DNA of 64,000 nt from Paralichthys olivaceus (taxonomy: Eukaryota > Chordata > Actinopteri > Pleuronectiformes > Paralichthyidae). Both the position numbers and the translations under genes were made by a program. The notes under the pieces are model-generated. The model did no database searches. It saw only the letters and a list, made by a program, of their open reading frames with translations, and was not told the origin of the DNA. Where the stretch lies: contig NC_091114.1 in assembly GCF_024713975.1 (NCBI RefSeq), positions 3,320,001 to 3,384,000 on the forward strand. The letters run 5' to 3'. This document shows positions 10,996-23,446 of the stretch, piece after piece (position 1 is the stretch's first letter; every line of letters begins with the position of its first letter).

Positions 10996-11783
10996 TGAAA
11001 GAGAGAGAATACATCCTTTCATTAGATTTATAGTTATTGTGTCATTAGAGATTCTTATAACATGAATGCATTCATGAATATTTGGATGGTGTTTGTTCTG
11101 TCTATTGTTTCTTTACAGTGAGAGAAGCTAGAAATGTTTTGTGATGTACTTGAATGTTATCACTTCATTAATCTGCTCTGTGATGTTTCTTCAAGACAAA
11201 CTGACACTTTGGAACATTTTTACTTTGTCTGGTTTCAGACTCCTTCACTAATTCTCCTTGTGAATGAGATTTCAGCTCTTAGCTCTCAGCTCGCTCACCA
11301 CACAACTTGTGTGTGTGAGTATTTGTCTTCACCACTGATCCAGTTCAGCTGCATGTTTGATGCTGGGATTGATATAATCATATAATCTGAGATTTCAGTT
11401 TAAACCCAAAGCAAAAAAAACAAGCAAAACCCATGGGATGTTCATCTTCTTGATTTAAACAAAAAAACAAAAACAGAGAGAAGTCATCTTTCAGTTTTTG
11501 TTGTCAGAATAAAAAGCAAAATTTAAAAAATAACTCCTTTAAAAATGGCCTAGTTTTGGTTTCATGCAAACCCCTGTTTTATAGAGAATTGATTGGTAAG
11601 ATTGAGTAGATGTAAAAAAATGTAAATGAATTATGCATCAATAAATCTGAGTATATGCAACATAAATAAATGGCTTATGTGTTTTTTTTATTTTATTTTT
11701 GACCTAAAATACCTTGAGCAGCACGCAAGTAGCTTCATTCAGCATATGTATTGAAATAGGGACCAGCAGAGGTCGCTACATAA
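10996..11783 (+). other. 3' UTR and spacer of lectin C
   Basis: Short-class 3' block as behind A: acceptor-like site near 11118, conserved 11119-11385 region, polyadenylation signal near 11508 and AT-rich sequence. No further gene seen. Confidence 0.6.
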
Positions 11784-12411
11784 AGAAGTGTTGTCACGTT
11801 GACTCCTTTGCATCATTTTCAGGAAGTGGAATAATTCTTCCAGGAAGTGCTGCTGTAGAGCTGCTGTTTGTGGTTGAGATCAGGAAACACACAACATGCT
11901 GGGGCTGAGTTGGTGCTCGGGCCTAGAAGGACTGGATCTGAGACATGTGGTGCAAATGGTGTCTCCATGAACACATCCATGTTGTAAAGATGAACACTGG
12001 ATACCTGAAAGCAGGCTTAAATATTCAGTATGGTTACAGCCTGAGGATAGTGACTTCATTCACTTTTATTTGTTTAGCACCAGATCAGGAAATAGATTTT
12101 CTCAAGGCACTTTACATGGTAAAGTTGAGACCTTGTAAAATGATAGAGAAACCCAACAGTTCCCACAACGAGCAGCACTGACGACTGTGTAGAGAAAAAA
12201 AACTCTCTTCTACTAGAAGTAAAAAACCTCAAGAACCAGATTCAATGTGAGCGTCCAAAGAGAAAGAGGAGAGAGAGAGACCAGGAACTATTGTCAGACT
12301 GGTTGTAATGAAAATCATTTATAGATGATAGCAGTATAATAATAATAATAATACTCATCATCATCATTTCTTTCTCTTCTCTTTTCATCCTTATTTCCAT
12401 GTGATCTACAT
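11784..12411 (+). repeat. Array block X, copy 4
   Basis: Full copy, with the exon-like segment near 11822-11878 carrying one change (CCAGGAAGTG for CCAGGCAGTG) and the teleost dispersed repeat. Confidence 0.7.
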
Positions 12412-13560
12412 GTGAGGGCTGACATGCAGAAGAAGAACACTGCCCTCTGTAGGTAAGGTTAGATGTAGTCTTCCTGCCTTTATAAGGACAGGTGTGGGCA
12501 ATCAGTGTCTCTTTGCCTGAATCCTGGTAGATGTGGGGGGGGGGACTGCTTGGTGTGTGCAGGTAAGGGAGATCTGGGGAGAAACACTGCTTGTATGGTT
12601 TGAGTTGAAATCTAATGAGGTTTCTTGTATATCTAGTTGTAGTAAAGCTGTGTCCTGATGGATCCTGACTGATCATCTGCTGTGTAGCCCCATGGTGAAG
12701 AGGTAGGCCATAGATAACAGCCTTTGTTTGGTTAACAGTAGGCATATCGCTGATAACATAATAATGGAATCCTTTAGGAAACTCAGCCCTTGTCTCCCAC
12801 TCATTTGAGCCAGAGTAGTCTGCTGACCATCCTTCCTAGTGTCTCCTTTAATCAGGGCCCCAGAGTGAGCAAGGTATTCTAAACAGGTGTGGTCCTGTAG
12901 GTATTTTTGCCAGTGGATACAAATTATGTTGACCATGTTTTCCCTCATTGCAGACTAAGTGCCAGACTGCTGCTTTGCCTGTAGTTCACCTATATTTTCA
13001 GGCTTATTGTTCCACAACTAACTGCTATACCGTTCATAGATTCATTCATGTCTTTCTCATCTCTGTGAAACTGAACCCATTGAAATGAATTGCTTTTATT
13101 TCTTTATAGGCAGTGGGACAAGCTGCGGGGAGTACGCGTGGGATCCACCTACTTGCATGCAGTGTGGTAATGGTGGTGGTCACTGGAGTGGCTTGTAGAT
13201 TTGTTTCCCCTTGCAGTGTAGGTTGTAGTGTTAGTGATCAGTGTGTTCACGTGGTGGTAACTATTGGGGTCTGTGATAGAATCTCCCCGTGGTGAGTACC
13301 CTGTCTACTTATTAGCTACCATCAAATGCCATTTGTAGTTTGTATTTTTAGCTGTTAATTGTCTTAGCTATTTATTAGTATTAAATAAAAGGTTTTCCTT
13401 AAACTTGTCTTTTTCTCTCAGGAATTCCAACCACAATCCTAATTTGAAATAAATATTCTAATTGTGAACTGAATGCACGTTGCCTGCTCTCATTCAACCA
13501 TAAATGCTGTGTTGTGTCCACACGTATGAGGTTGGGGCACAGAAAGACCCATAGTTATAT
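12412..13560 (+). repeat. Array blocks Y (copy 2) and Z (copy 1)
   Basis: Block Y runs to about 12990 and then, where copies 1 and 3 hold the LINE, about 550 bases of other sequence follow (block Z). Z has TTTATTTCTTTATAG before GCAGTGGGACAAGC, a GT donor after ATCTCCCCGTG and an AATAAA near 13383, so it looks like a transcribed fragment, but no coding frame is convincing. Also found at about 21570-22140. Confidence 0.5.
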
Positions 13561-13977
13561 AGTCCTTTAATTTGTCTTGAATACTGTGTCTGGCCTCATA
13601 CATATTGGATGGAATTAGAGGGGATCACAACATTAATAGATAAACATTTCAAACATCCCTGTCACAGAGGTATCATTGGATCCACGGTGTGAGCAACACA
13701 GACATTCATTCCCTCACCACCTGCACAGGGGTGGAGGCAGAGACCAGTGTTGGTCCCATATGATCAGAACTATCTGCATAGTGAAATGAGATAAATGAGA
13801 AAAAATTTGTCTTCTGCATCTTTGCCTTTTTGCATAAAGCATGCAACAGAACACTGACTGTTCTACTGTCAGTAGAAGAGGAGGAGCTGGTGTTACATTT
13901 CCCTAAATCTACACGATAACTGATTAAGTTTACTGTTGGTGATGAACACTGGCACAAACAGTCCACAGAGCAGCAGC
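13561..13977 (+). promoter_or_regulatory. Block P and 5' UTR of lectin D
   Basis: Uninterrupted block P, with the TATA-like TTTTTGCATAAAG near 13827-13839. The stretch CTACACGATAACTGATTAAG differs from B, C, F and G (CTACATGAGAACTGGTTAAG) and is shared with E, suggesting D and E share a recent promoter origin. Confidence 0.4.
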
Positions 13978-14976
13978 ATGATGGAAGGGATCTTCTTTGG
14001 TGTCTTGTGTCTCTCAGGTCAGTGAATTTCACTCTTTGTTTGATGTCTAACAGGAAATGTGAATATAGAGATTCATTTGAGTCTTCATACATAACACAAA
14101 TAACTGGTTTCATCCTCAGGGTGCCTCACCTTCTCCACATGCCTCCTCCATCAGTACCACTTTGTGTCTGAAGCAATGACTTGGACTGAAGCTCAGAGCT
14201 ACTGCAGAGGGAGGTACACAGACCTGGCCACCATTGAAACCACTGAAGAAATGAAGAAACTTAAAGACACAGTTTCTGCTGCTGGTTACAGCTCTAAGGT
14301 TTGGATTGGCCTGTACAGTCAGATTGACTGGAAGTGGTCAGATGAGTTCACAGGGAGTGGAGCTGAATATAAGAACTGGGGATGGTCTGAGCCAAACAAT
14401 CATGGAGCCAAGGAGCTCTGTGTGGGCATGTGGAAACATGGAGGATGGAATGATTATCCCTGCCCTGCACAGACTGCATTTGTCTGCTACAAAGGTAATG
14501 ATGTGTTTTATATTGATCTTTACTATACAACATAATGTCTAAAATATAATTTTGAAAACATTGTGATCTCAACAATCCCTCTTTTGTTCTCTAACTTAAC
14601 TGCAGGAACATTAGAGGATTCTGACTTTGTGGTAGTGAATACAAGAAAGAATTGGATTGAGGCTCAGAGGCACTGCAGAGAACACTACACAGATCTGGTC
14701 ACTGTGAGGAACCAAGCTGACAACGACAAGATACAGAACTTGATGCAACAAGAAGAACAGGTGTGGATCGGTTTGTACAGAGATCCTCAGATCTACTGGT
14801 CTGACGGGAGTGGCTACTCATTCAGCTCCTGGTATCAGGGTCTAAACAAACTTGGCTCGATGAAAGTCGTATGTGGTGTTGCAGATTTGCAGCATGAAGG
14901 AAACTGGAGGTTATTGTCCTGTGAAGAAAGATTTCCATTCGTCTGCTACAGCGTGCGTGGATGGTGCTTCCTTTAG
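13978..14976 (+). CDS. Two-domain C-type lectin gene D, short class with complete mannose-type site (3 exons, 261 aa)
   Basis: Exons 13978..14017, 14120..14494 and 14606..14976. CTLD1 has Glu104-Pro105-Asn106 (codons at 14389), Glu112 two places before Cys, and Trp123-Asn124-Asp125 (codons at 14446). This is the whole EPN...E...WND calcium and sugar set known from mannose-binding protein, and D is the only gene in the array to have all of it. CTLD2 lacks these motifs, has KNWIEAQ (glycosylation site of B and C lost) and the loop GLNKLGS shared with E. Likely a secreted, calcium-dependent mannose-type lectin. Stop after CYSVRGWCFL; AATAAA at 15494. Confidence 0.9.
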
Positions 14977-15762
14977 TGAAAGAGAGAGAATACATCCTTT
15001 CATTAGATTTACAGTTATTGTGTCATTAGAGATTCTTATAACATGAATGCATTCATGAATATTTGGATGATGTTTGTTCTGTCTATTGTTTCTTTACAGT
15101 GAAAGAAACTAGAAATGTTTTGTGATGTACTTGAATGTTATCACTTCATTAATCTGCTCTGTGATGTTTCTTCAAGACAAACTGACACTTTGGAACATTT
15201 TTACTTTGTCTGGTTTCAGACTCCTTCACTAATTCTCCTTGTGAATGAGATTTCAGCTCTTAGCTCTCAGCTCGCTCACCACACAACTTGTGTGTGTGAG
15301 TATTTGTCTTCACCACTGATCCAGTTCAGCTGCATGTTTGATGCTGGGATTGATATAATCATCATATAATCTGAGATTTCAGTTTAAACCCAAAGCTAAA
15401 AAAACAAGCAAAACCCATGGGATGTTCATTTTCTTGTTTTAAATGAAAAAACAAAAACAGAGAGAAGTCATCTTTCAGTTTTTGTTGTCAGAATAAAAAG
15501 CAAAATTAAAAAAACTCTTTTTCAAATGGCCTGGTTTTGGTTTCATGCAAACCCCTGTTTTATAGAAAATAGATTGGTAAGATTGAGTAGATGTAACAGA
15601 ATATAATGAATTATGCATCAATAAATCTGAGTATATGCAACATAAATAAATGGCTTATGTGTTCTTTTATTTTCTTTTTGACCTAAAATACCTTGAGCAG
15701 CACACAAGTAGCTTCATTCAGCATATGTATTGAAATAGTGACCAGCAGAGGTCGCTACATAT
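14977..15762 (+). other. 3' UTR and spacer of lectin D
   Basis: Short-class 3' block with conserved 15100-15369 region and a polyadenylation signal near 15494, then AT-rich sequence. No gene seen. Confidence 0.6.
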
Positions 15763-16390
15763 AGGAGTGTTGTCATGTTGACTCCTTTGCATTATTTTCA
15801 GGAAGTGGAATAATTCTTCCAGGCAGTGCTGCTGTAGAGCTGCTGTTTGTGGGTGAGGTCAGGAAACACACAACATGCTGGGGCTGAGTTGGTGCTCGGG
15901 CCTAGAAGGACTGGATCTGAGACATGTGCTGCAAATGGTGTCTCCATGAACACATCCATGTTGTAAAGATGAACACTGGATACCTGAAAGCAGGCTTAAA
16001 TATTCAGTATGGTTACAGCCTGAGGATAGTGACTTCATTCACTTTTATTTGTTTAGCACCAGATCAGGAAATAGATTTTCTCAAGGCACTTTACATGGTA
16101 AAGTTGAGACCTTGTAAAATGATAGAGAAACCCAACAGTTCCCACAACGAGCAGCACTGACGACTGTGTAGAGAAAAAAAACTCTCTTCTACTAGAAGTA
16201 AAAAACCTCAAGAACCAGATTCAATGTGAGCGTCCAAAGAGAAAGAGGAGAGAGAGAGACCAGGAACTATTGTCAGACTGGTTGTAATGAAAATCATTTA
16301 TAGATGATAGCAGTATAATAATAATAATAATACTCATCATCATCATTTCTTTCTCTTCTCTTTTCATCCTTATTTCCATGTGATCTACAT
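15763..16390 (+). repeat. Array block X, copy 5
   Basis: Full copy with exon-like segment near 15801-15857 and the dispersed repeat; a few base changes from copy 1. Confidence 0.7.
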
Positions 16391-17071
16391 GTGAGGGCTG
16401 ACATGCAGAAGAAGAACACTGCCCTCTGTAGGTAAGGTTAGATGGAGTCTTCCTGCCTTTATAAGGACAGGTGTGGGCAATCAGTGTCTCTTTGCCTGAA
16501 TCCTGGTAGATGTGGGGGGGGGGGACTGCTTGGTGTGTGCAGGTAAGGGAGATCTGGGGAGAAACACTGCTTGTATGGTTTGAGTTGAAATCTAATGAGG
16601 TTTCTTGTATATCTAGTTGTAGTAAAGCTGTGTCCTGATGGATCCTGACTGATCATCTGCTGTGTAGCCCCATGGTGAAGAGGTAGGCCATAGATAACAG
16701 CCTTTGTTTGGTTAACAGTAGGCATATCGCTGATAACATAATAATGGAATCCTTTAGGAAACTCAGCCCTTGTCTCCCACTCATTTGAGCCAGAGTAGTC
16801 TGCTGACCATCCTTCCTAGTGTCTCCTTTAATCAGGGCCCCAGAGTGAGCAAGGTATTCTAAACAGGTGTGGTCCTGTAGGTATTTTTGCCAGTGGATAC
16901 AAATTATGTTGACCATGTTTTCCCTCATTGCAGACTAAGTGCCAGACTGCTGCTTTGCCTGCAGTTCACCTATATCGTCGGGCTAACTTGATCTTTGTTG
17001 AACTGGGCTTAATCTTAGTTCTTGTGTGAATAGTCTATGATTTGTATATTGTTCCATAACTAACTGCTATA
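16391..17071 (+). repeat. Array block Y, copy 3
   Basis: Like copy 1, including the CGTCGGGCTAACTTGATC stretch that leads into the LINE; the G run is longer (about 16514-16523). Confidence 0.55.
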
Positions 17072-18158
17072 CATAAAACATATATAAAAAGATGGTGCCG
17101 TACTAATGGCTGCCTGGCATAGCAGCTCCTGGTATTACTGTCGGTTTTGTGTGTTTTTATTACCCTTGCTGTTTGTTTTTATATTTATTTTTGCAATGCT
17201 CTGTGCATCTTCGTACCGATCAATGACGAAATGCTTTTGCAACTGATTGGACACTTTTTATAACTTTTAACCGCACTCCGGTCTCTTCGGATCACTGGGA
17301 GCATGCCTGCAACACACGCCGGCATTGTTTACAGGTGGTGTCACCCCAGGCACGTCACCGTTAAACAGCGTGTCTGCAGCCTGGACATCGAGCTCGTCGC
17401 CGTCGGACTTCGTCCATATTATTTGCCGAGGGAGTTTACCAGTGTTTTCGCCATCACTGTTTATATTCCTCCATCTGGGAACGCAGAAGCAGCGTGTGAC
17501 GTCATCCACACTGTGACTGCAGGATTACAGAGACAACACCCCGGGGCCTTCATCGTCATCACAGGTGACTTTAACCATGCTTCCCTCTCATCCACACTCC
17601 CAACATTCTTCCAGTTTGTAAAATGTGCCACCTGTGAAAATAAGACTTTGGACCTGCTGTATGCAAATGTTAAGGATGCATACAGCTCCACTGCCCTGCC
17701 ACCACTGGGCAGGTCAGACCACAACCTAGTCCTGCTCTCACCATCATACAAGCCTGTGGTTCAGCGGCACCCAGTCAAAGTGAGGACAGTGAGGAAATGG
17801 TCTCCTGAGGCCATGGAATCACTGCGTGGAGCGCTGGAGGCCACACACTGGGATGCTCTGTATGAGCCACATGGTGAGGACATTGATGGCCTGACTGACT
17901 GTGTCTCTGAGTACATTGGGTTCTGCATAGACAACACCATCCCCACTAAAGAGGTCCGCTGTCTGGGCCTGAGCCGGCTTTACTTCCTGAGGGGACTCGG
18001 GTCCTTCAATGTCTGCAACAAGATGCTGCAGATGTTCTATCAGTCTGTTGTGGTGAGCACCATCTTCTTTGCTGTGGTGTCCTGGGGTGTGGGCATCAAG
18101 ACAAAGGACGCCAACAGACTGAGCAAAATCAGCAGGAAAGCTGAGTCTGTGGTTGGCT
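17072..18158 (+). mobile_element. Internally deleted CR1/L2/Rex-type LINE, copy 2
   Basis: Nearly identical to the copy at 2754-3839, with the same endonuclease half-domain (ITGDFNHA, GRSDHNLV), the same junction PTKEVR/CLGLSRLYFL replacing the RT core, and the same ends. The long frame spans 17303-18220. Shared deletion and ends show it was carried by array duplication. Confidence 0.8.
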
Positions 18159-18578
18159 ATATAGTCCTTTCATTTGTCTTGAATACTGTGTCTGGCCTCA
18201 TACATATTGGATGGAATTAGAGGGATCACAACATTAATAGATAAACATTTCAAACATCCCTGTCACAGAGGTATCATTGGATCCACGGTGTGAGCAACAC
18301 AGACATTCATTCCCTCACCACCTGCACAGGGGTGGAGGCAGAGAGCAGTGTTGGTCCCATATGATCAGAACTATCTGCATAGTGAAATGAGATAAATGAG
18401 AAAAAATTTGTTTTCTGCATCTTTGCCTTTTTGCATAAAGCATGCAACAGAACACTGACTGCTCTACTGTCAGTAGTAGAGGAGGAGCTGGTGTTACATT
18501 TCCCTAAATCTACACGATAACTGATTAAGTTTACTGTTGGTGATGAACACTGGCACAAACAGTCCACAGAGCAGCAGC
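18159..18578 (+). promoter_or_regulatory. Block P and 5' UTR of lectin E
   Basis: Uninterrupted block P with TTTTTGCATAAAG near 18427-18439; shares CTACACGATAACTGATTAAG with gene D. Promoter role inferred. Confidence 0.4.
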
Positions 18579-19577
18579 ATGATGGAAGGGATCTTCTTTG
18601 GTGTCTTGTGTCTCTCAGGTCAGTGAATTTCACTCTTTGTATGATGTCTAACAGGAAATCTGAATATAGAGATTCATTTGAGTCTTCATACATAACACAA
18701 ATAACTGGTTTCATCCTCAGGGTGCCTCACCTTCTCCACATGCCTCCTCCATCAGTACCACTTTGTGTCTGAAGCAATGACTTGGACTGAAGCTCAGAGC
18801 TACTGCAGAGGGAGGTACACAGACCTGGTCACCATTGAAAACACTGAAGAAATGAAGAAACTTAAAGACACAGTTTCTGCTGCTGGTTACATCTCTAAGG
18901 TTTGGATTGGCCTGTACAGTCAGATTGACTGGAAGTGGTCAGATGGGTTCACAGGGAGTGGAGCTGAATATAAGAACTGGCACGGGTCTGACCCAAACTA
19001 TAATAGAGCCGAGGAGCTCTGTGTGATCATGTGGGGACATGGAGGATGGTTTGATGATAAATGCCAAAGAGAGACTGCATTTGTCTGCTACAAAGGTAAT
19101 GCTGTGTTTTATATTGATCTTTACTATACAACATAATGTCTAAAATATAATTTTGAAAACAGTGTGATCTCAACAATCCCTCTTTTGTTCTCTAACTTAA
19201 CTGCAGGAACATTAGAGGATTCTGACTTTGTGGTAGTGAATACAACAAAGACTTGGACTGAGGCTCAGAGGCACTGCAGAGAACACTACACAGATCTGGT
19301 CACTGTGAGGAACAAAGCTGACAACGACAAGATACAGAACTTGATGCAACATGAAGAACAGGTGTGGATCGGTTTGTACAGAGATCCTCAGATCTACTGG
19401 TCTGACGGGAGTGGCTACTCATTCAGCTCCTGGTATCAGGGTCTAAACAAACTTGGCTCGATGAAAGTCGTATGTGGTGTTGCAGATTTGCAGCAGGCAG
19501 GAAAATGGAGGTTATTGTCCTGTAAAGAAAGATTTTCATTTGTCTGCTACAGCGTGCGTGGATGGTGCTTCCTTTAG
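18579..19577 (+). CDS. Two-domain C-type lectin gene E, short class (3 exons, 261 aa)
   Basis: Exons 18579..18618, 18721..19095 and 19207..19577. CTLD1 loop WHGSDPNYNRAEELC has DPN with the Glu kept, followed by GGWFDDKC, so Asn of WND is Phe. LVTIENTEE and YISKVWIGL also differ from the other genes (LATIETTEE, YSSKVWIGL). The loop resembles gene A (HGSNPNY). CTLD2 has KTWTEAQ and GLNKLGS, and FSFVCYS where others have FPFVCYS. Secreted lectin; sugar preference cannot be predicted. AATAAA at 20093. Confidence 0.88.
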
Positions 19578-20365
19578 TGAAAGAGAGAGAATACATCCTT
19601 TCATTAGATTTACAGTTATTGTGTCATTAGAGATTCTTATAACATGAATGCATTCATGAATATTTGGATGATGTTTGTTCTGTCTATTGTTTCTTTACAG
19701 TGAGAGAAACTAGAAATGTTTTGTGATGTACTTGAATGTTATCACTTCATTAATCTGCTCTGTGATGTTTCTTCAAGACAAACTGACACTTTGGAACATT
19801 TTTACTTTGTCTGGTTTCAGACTCCTTCACTAATTCTCCTTGTGAATGAGATTTCAGCTCTTAGCTCTCAGCTCACTCACCACACAACTTGTGTGTGTGA
19901 GTATTTGTCTTCACCACTGATCCAGTTCAGCTGCATGTTTGATGCTGGGATTGATATAATCATCATATAATCTGAGATTTCAGTTTAAACCCAAAGCTAA
20001 AAAAACAAGCAAAACCCATGGGATGTTCATTTTCTTGTTTTAAATTAAAAAACAAAAACAGAGAGAAGTCATCTTTCAGTTTTTGTTGTCAGAATAAAAA
20101 GCAAAATTAAAAAAAACACTTTTAAAAATGGCCTGGTTTTGGTTTCATGCAAACCCCTGTTTTATAGAGAATAGATTGGTAAGATTGAGTAGATGTAAAA
20201 AAATGTCAATTAATTATGCATCAATAAATCTGAGTATATGCAACATAAATAAATGGCTTATGTGTTCTTTTATTTTCTTTTTGACCTAAAATACCTTGAG
20301 CAGCACACAAGTAGCTTCATTCAGCATATGTATTGAAATAGGGACCAGCAGAGGTCGCTACATAT
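19578..20365 (+). other. 3' UTR and spacer of lectin E
   Basis: Short-class 3' block with conserved 19701-19970 region, polyadenylation signal near 20093, then AT-rich sequence. No gene seen. Confidence 0.6.
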
Positions 20366-20995
20366 AGAAGTGTTGTCATGTTGACTCCTTTGCATTATTT
20401 TCAGGAAGTGGAATAATTCTTCCAGGCAGTGCTGCTGTAGAGCTGCTGTTTGTGGGTGAGATCAGGAAACACACAACATGCTGGGGCTGAGTTGGTGCTC
20501 GGGCCTAGAAGGACTGGATCTGAGACATGTGCTGCAAATGGTGTCTCCATGAACACATCCATGTTGTAAAGATGAACACTGGATACCTGAAAGCAGGCTT
20601 AAATATTCAGTATGGTTACAGCCTGAGGATAGTGACTTCATTCACTTTTATTTGTTTAGCACCAGATCAGGAAATAGATTTTCTCAAGGCACTTTACATG
20701 GTAAAGTTAAGACCTTGTAAGATGATAGAGAAACCCAACAGTTCCCACAACGAGCAGCACTGACGACTGTGTAGAGAAAAAAAACTCTCTTCTACTAGAA
20801 GTAAAAAACCTCAAGAACCAGATTCAATGTGAGCGTCCAAAGAGAAAGAGGAGAGAGAGAGAGACCAGGAACTATTGTCAGACTGGTTGTCATGAAAATC
20901 ATTTATAGATGATAGCAGTATAATAATAATAATAATACTCATCATCATCATTTCTTTCTCTTCTCTTTTCATCCTTATTTCCATGTGATCTACAT
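20366..20995 (+). repeat. Array block X, copy 6
   Basis: Full copy, exon-like segment near 20404-20460, dispersed repeat, AG/TAA/CATCAT simple sequence. Confidence 0.7.
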
Positions 20996-22140
20996 GTGAG
21001 GGCTGACATGCAGAAGAAGAACACTGCCCTCTGCAGGTAAGGTTAGATGGAGTCTTCCTGCCTTTATAAGGACAGGTGTGGGCAATCAGTGTCTCTTTGC
21101 CTGAATCCTGGTAGATGTGGGGGGGGGGACTGCTTGGTGTGTGCAGGTAAGGGAGATCTGGGGAGAAACACTGCTTGTATGGTTTGAGTTGAAATCTAAT
21201 GAGGTTTCTTGTATATCTAGTTGTAGTAAAGCTGTGTCCTGATGGATCCTGACTGATCATCTGCTGTGTAGCCCCATGGTGAAGAGGTAGGCCATAGATA
21301 ACAGCCTTTGTTTGGTTAACAGTAGGCATATCGCTGATAACATAATAATGGAATCCTTTAGGAAACTCAGCCCTTGTCTCCCACTCATTTGAGCCAGAGT
21401 AGTCTGCTGACCATCCTTCCTAGTGTCTCCTTTAATCAGGGCCCCAGAGTGAGCAAGGTATTCTAAACAGGTGTGGTCCTGTAGGTATTTTTGCCAGTGG
21501 ATACAAATTATGTTGACCATGTTTTCCCTCATTGCAGACTAAGTGCCAGACTGCTGCTTTGCCTGCAGTTCACCTATATGTTCAGGCTTATTGTTCCACA
21601 ACTAACTGCTATACCGTTCATAGATTCATTCATGTCTTTCTCATCTCTGTGAAACTGAACCCATTGAAATGAATTGCTTTTATTTCTTTATAGGCAGTGG
21701 GACAAGCTGCGGGGAGTACGCGTGGGATCCACCTGCTTGCATGCAGTGTGGTAATGGTGGTGGTCACTGGAGTGGCTTGTAGATTTGTTTCCCCTTGCAG
21801 TGTAGGTTGTAGTGTTAGTGATCAGTGTGTTCACGTGGTGGTAACTATTGGGGTCTGCGATAGAATCTCCCCGTGGTGAGTACCCTGTCTACTTATTAGC
21901 TACCATCAAATGCCATTTGTAGTTTGTATTTTTAGCTGTTAATTGTCTTAGCTATTTATTAGTATTAAATAAAAGGTTTTCCTTAAACTTGTCTTTTTCT
22001 CTCAGGAATTCCAACCACAATCCTAATTTGAAATAAATATTCTAATTGTGAACTGAATGCACGTTGCCTGCTCTCATTGAACCATAAATGTTGTGTTGTG
22101 TCCACACGTATGAGGTTGGGGCTCAGAACGACCCATAGTT
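20996..22140 (+). repeat. Array blocks Y (copy 4) and Z (copy 2)
   Basis: Y as in copy 2, followed by Z in place of the LINE. Z again carries a TTTATTTCTTTATAG acceptor-like end, a donor after CTCCCCGTG and an AATAAA near 21967. No convincing coding frame. Confidence 0.5.
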
Positions 22141-22440
22141 ATATAGTCCTTTCATTTGTCTTGAATACTGTGTCTGGCCACGTATTGGATGGAATTAGAG
22201 GGGATCACAACATTAATAGATAAACATTTCAAACATCCCTGTCACAGAGGTATCATTGGATCCACAGTGTGAGCAACATAAAGAGACATTCATTCCCTCA
22301 CCACCTGCACAGGGGTGGAGGCAGAGACCAGTGTTGGTCCCATATGATCAGAACTATCTGCATAGTGAAATGAGATAAAAATGAGATAAAGAACTCCTGC
22401 TAGAGAGGTTTTACAATGCAAAGCAGCCAGAATAACATAA
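22141..22440 (+). repeat. Orphan copy of lectin upstream block P (before F)
   Basis: Positions about 22183-22371 repeat the lectin upstream block without a gene behind it, nearly identical to 3884-4073 before gene B, including AACTCCTGCTAGAGAGG afterwards. Confidence 0.6.
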
Positions 22441-23068
22441 AGAAGTGTTGTCACGTTGACTCCTTTGCATTATTTTCAGGAAGTGGAATAATTCTTCCAG
22501 GCAGTGCTGCTGTAGAGCTGCTGTTTGTGGGTGAGATCAGGAAACACACAACATGCTGGGGCTGAGTTGGTGCTCGGGCCTAGAAGGACTGGATCTGAGA
22601 CATGTGGTGCAAATGGTGTCTCCATGAACACATCCATGTTGTAAAGATGAACACTGGATACCTGAAAGCAGGCTTAAATATTCAGTATGGTTACAGCCTG
22701 AGGATAGTGACTTCATTCACTTTTATTTGTTTAGCACCAGATCATTATATAGATTTTCTCAAGGCACTTTACATGGTAAAGTTGAGACCTTGTAAAATGA
22801 TAGAGAAACCCAACAGTTCCCACAACGAGCAGCACTGACGACTGTGTAGAGAAAAAAAACTCTCTTCTACTAGAAGTAAAAAACCTCAAGAACCAGATTC
22901 AATGTGAGCGTCCAAAGAGAAAGAGGAGAGAGAGAGACCAGGAACTATTGTCAGACTGGTTGTAATGAAAATAATTTATAGATGATAGCAGTATGATAAT
23001 AATAATAATACTCATCATCATCATTTCTTTCTCTTCTCTTTTCATCCTTATTTTCATGTGATCTACAT
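22441..23068 (+). repeat. Array block X, copy 7
   Basis: Matches copy 2 closely; ends straight into block P of gene F, as copy 2 does for B. Confidence 0.7.
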
Positions 23069-23446
23069 ATTGGATGGAATTAGAGGGGATCACAACATTA
23101 ATAGATAAACATTTCAAACATCCCTGTCACAGAGGTATCATTGGATCCACGGTGTGAGCAACACAAACAGACATTCATTCCCTCACCACCTGCACAGGGG
23201 TGGAGGCAGAGAGCAGTGTTGGTCCCATATGATCAGAACTATCTGCATAGTGAAATGAGATAAATGAGAAAAAAAATGTTTTCTGCATCTTTGCCTTTTT
23301 GCATAAAGAATGCAACAGAACACTGACTGTTCTACTGTCAGTAGAAGAGGAGGAGCTGGTGTTACATTTCCCTAAATCTACATGAGAACTGGTTAAGTTT
23401 ACTGTTGGTGATGAACACTGGCACAAACAGTCCACAGAGCAGCAGC
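23069..23446 (+). promoter_or_regulatory. Block P and 5' UTR of lectin F
   Basis: As upstream of B, with TTTTTGCATAAAG near 23294-23306. Promoter role inferred from position and conservation. Confidence 0.4.
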
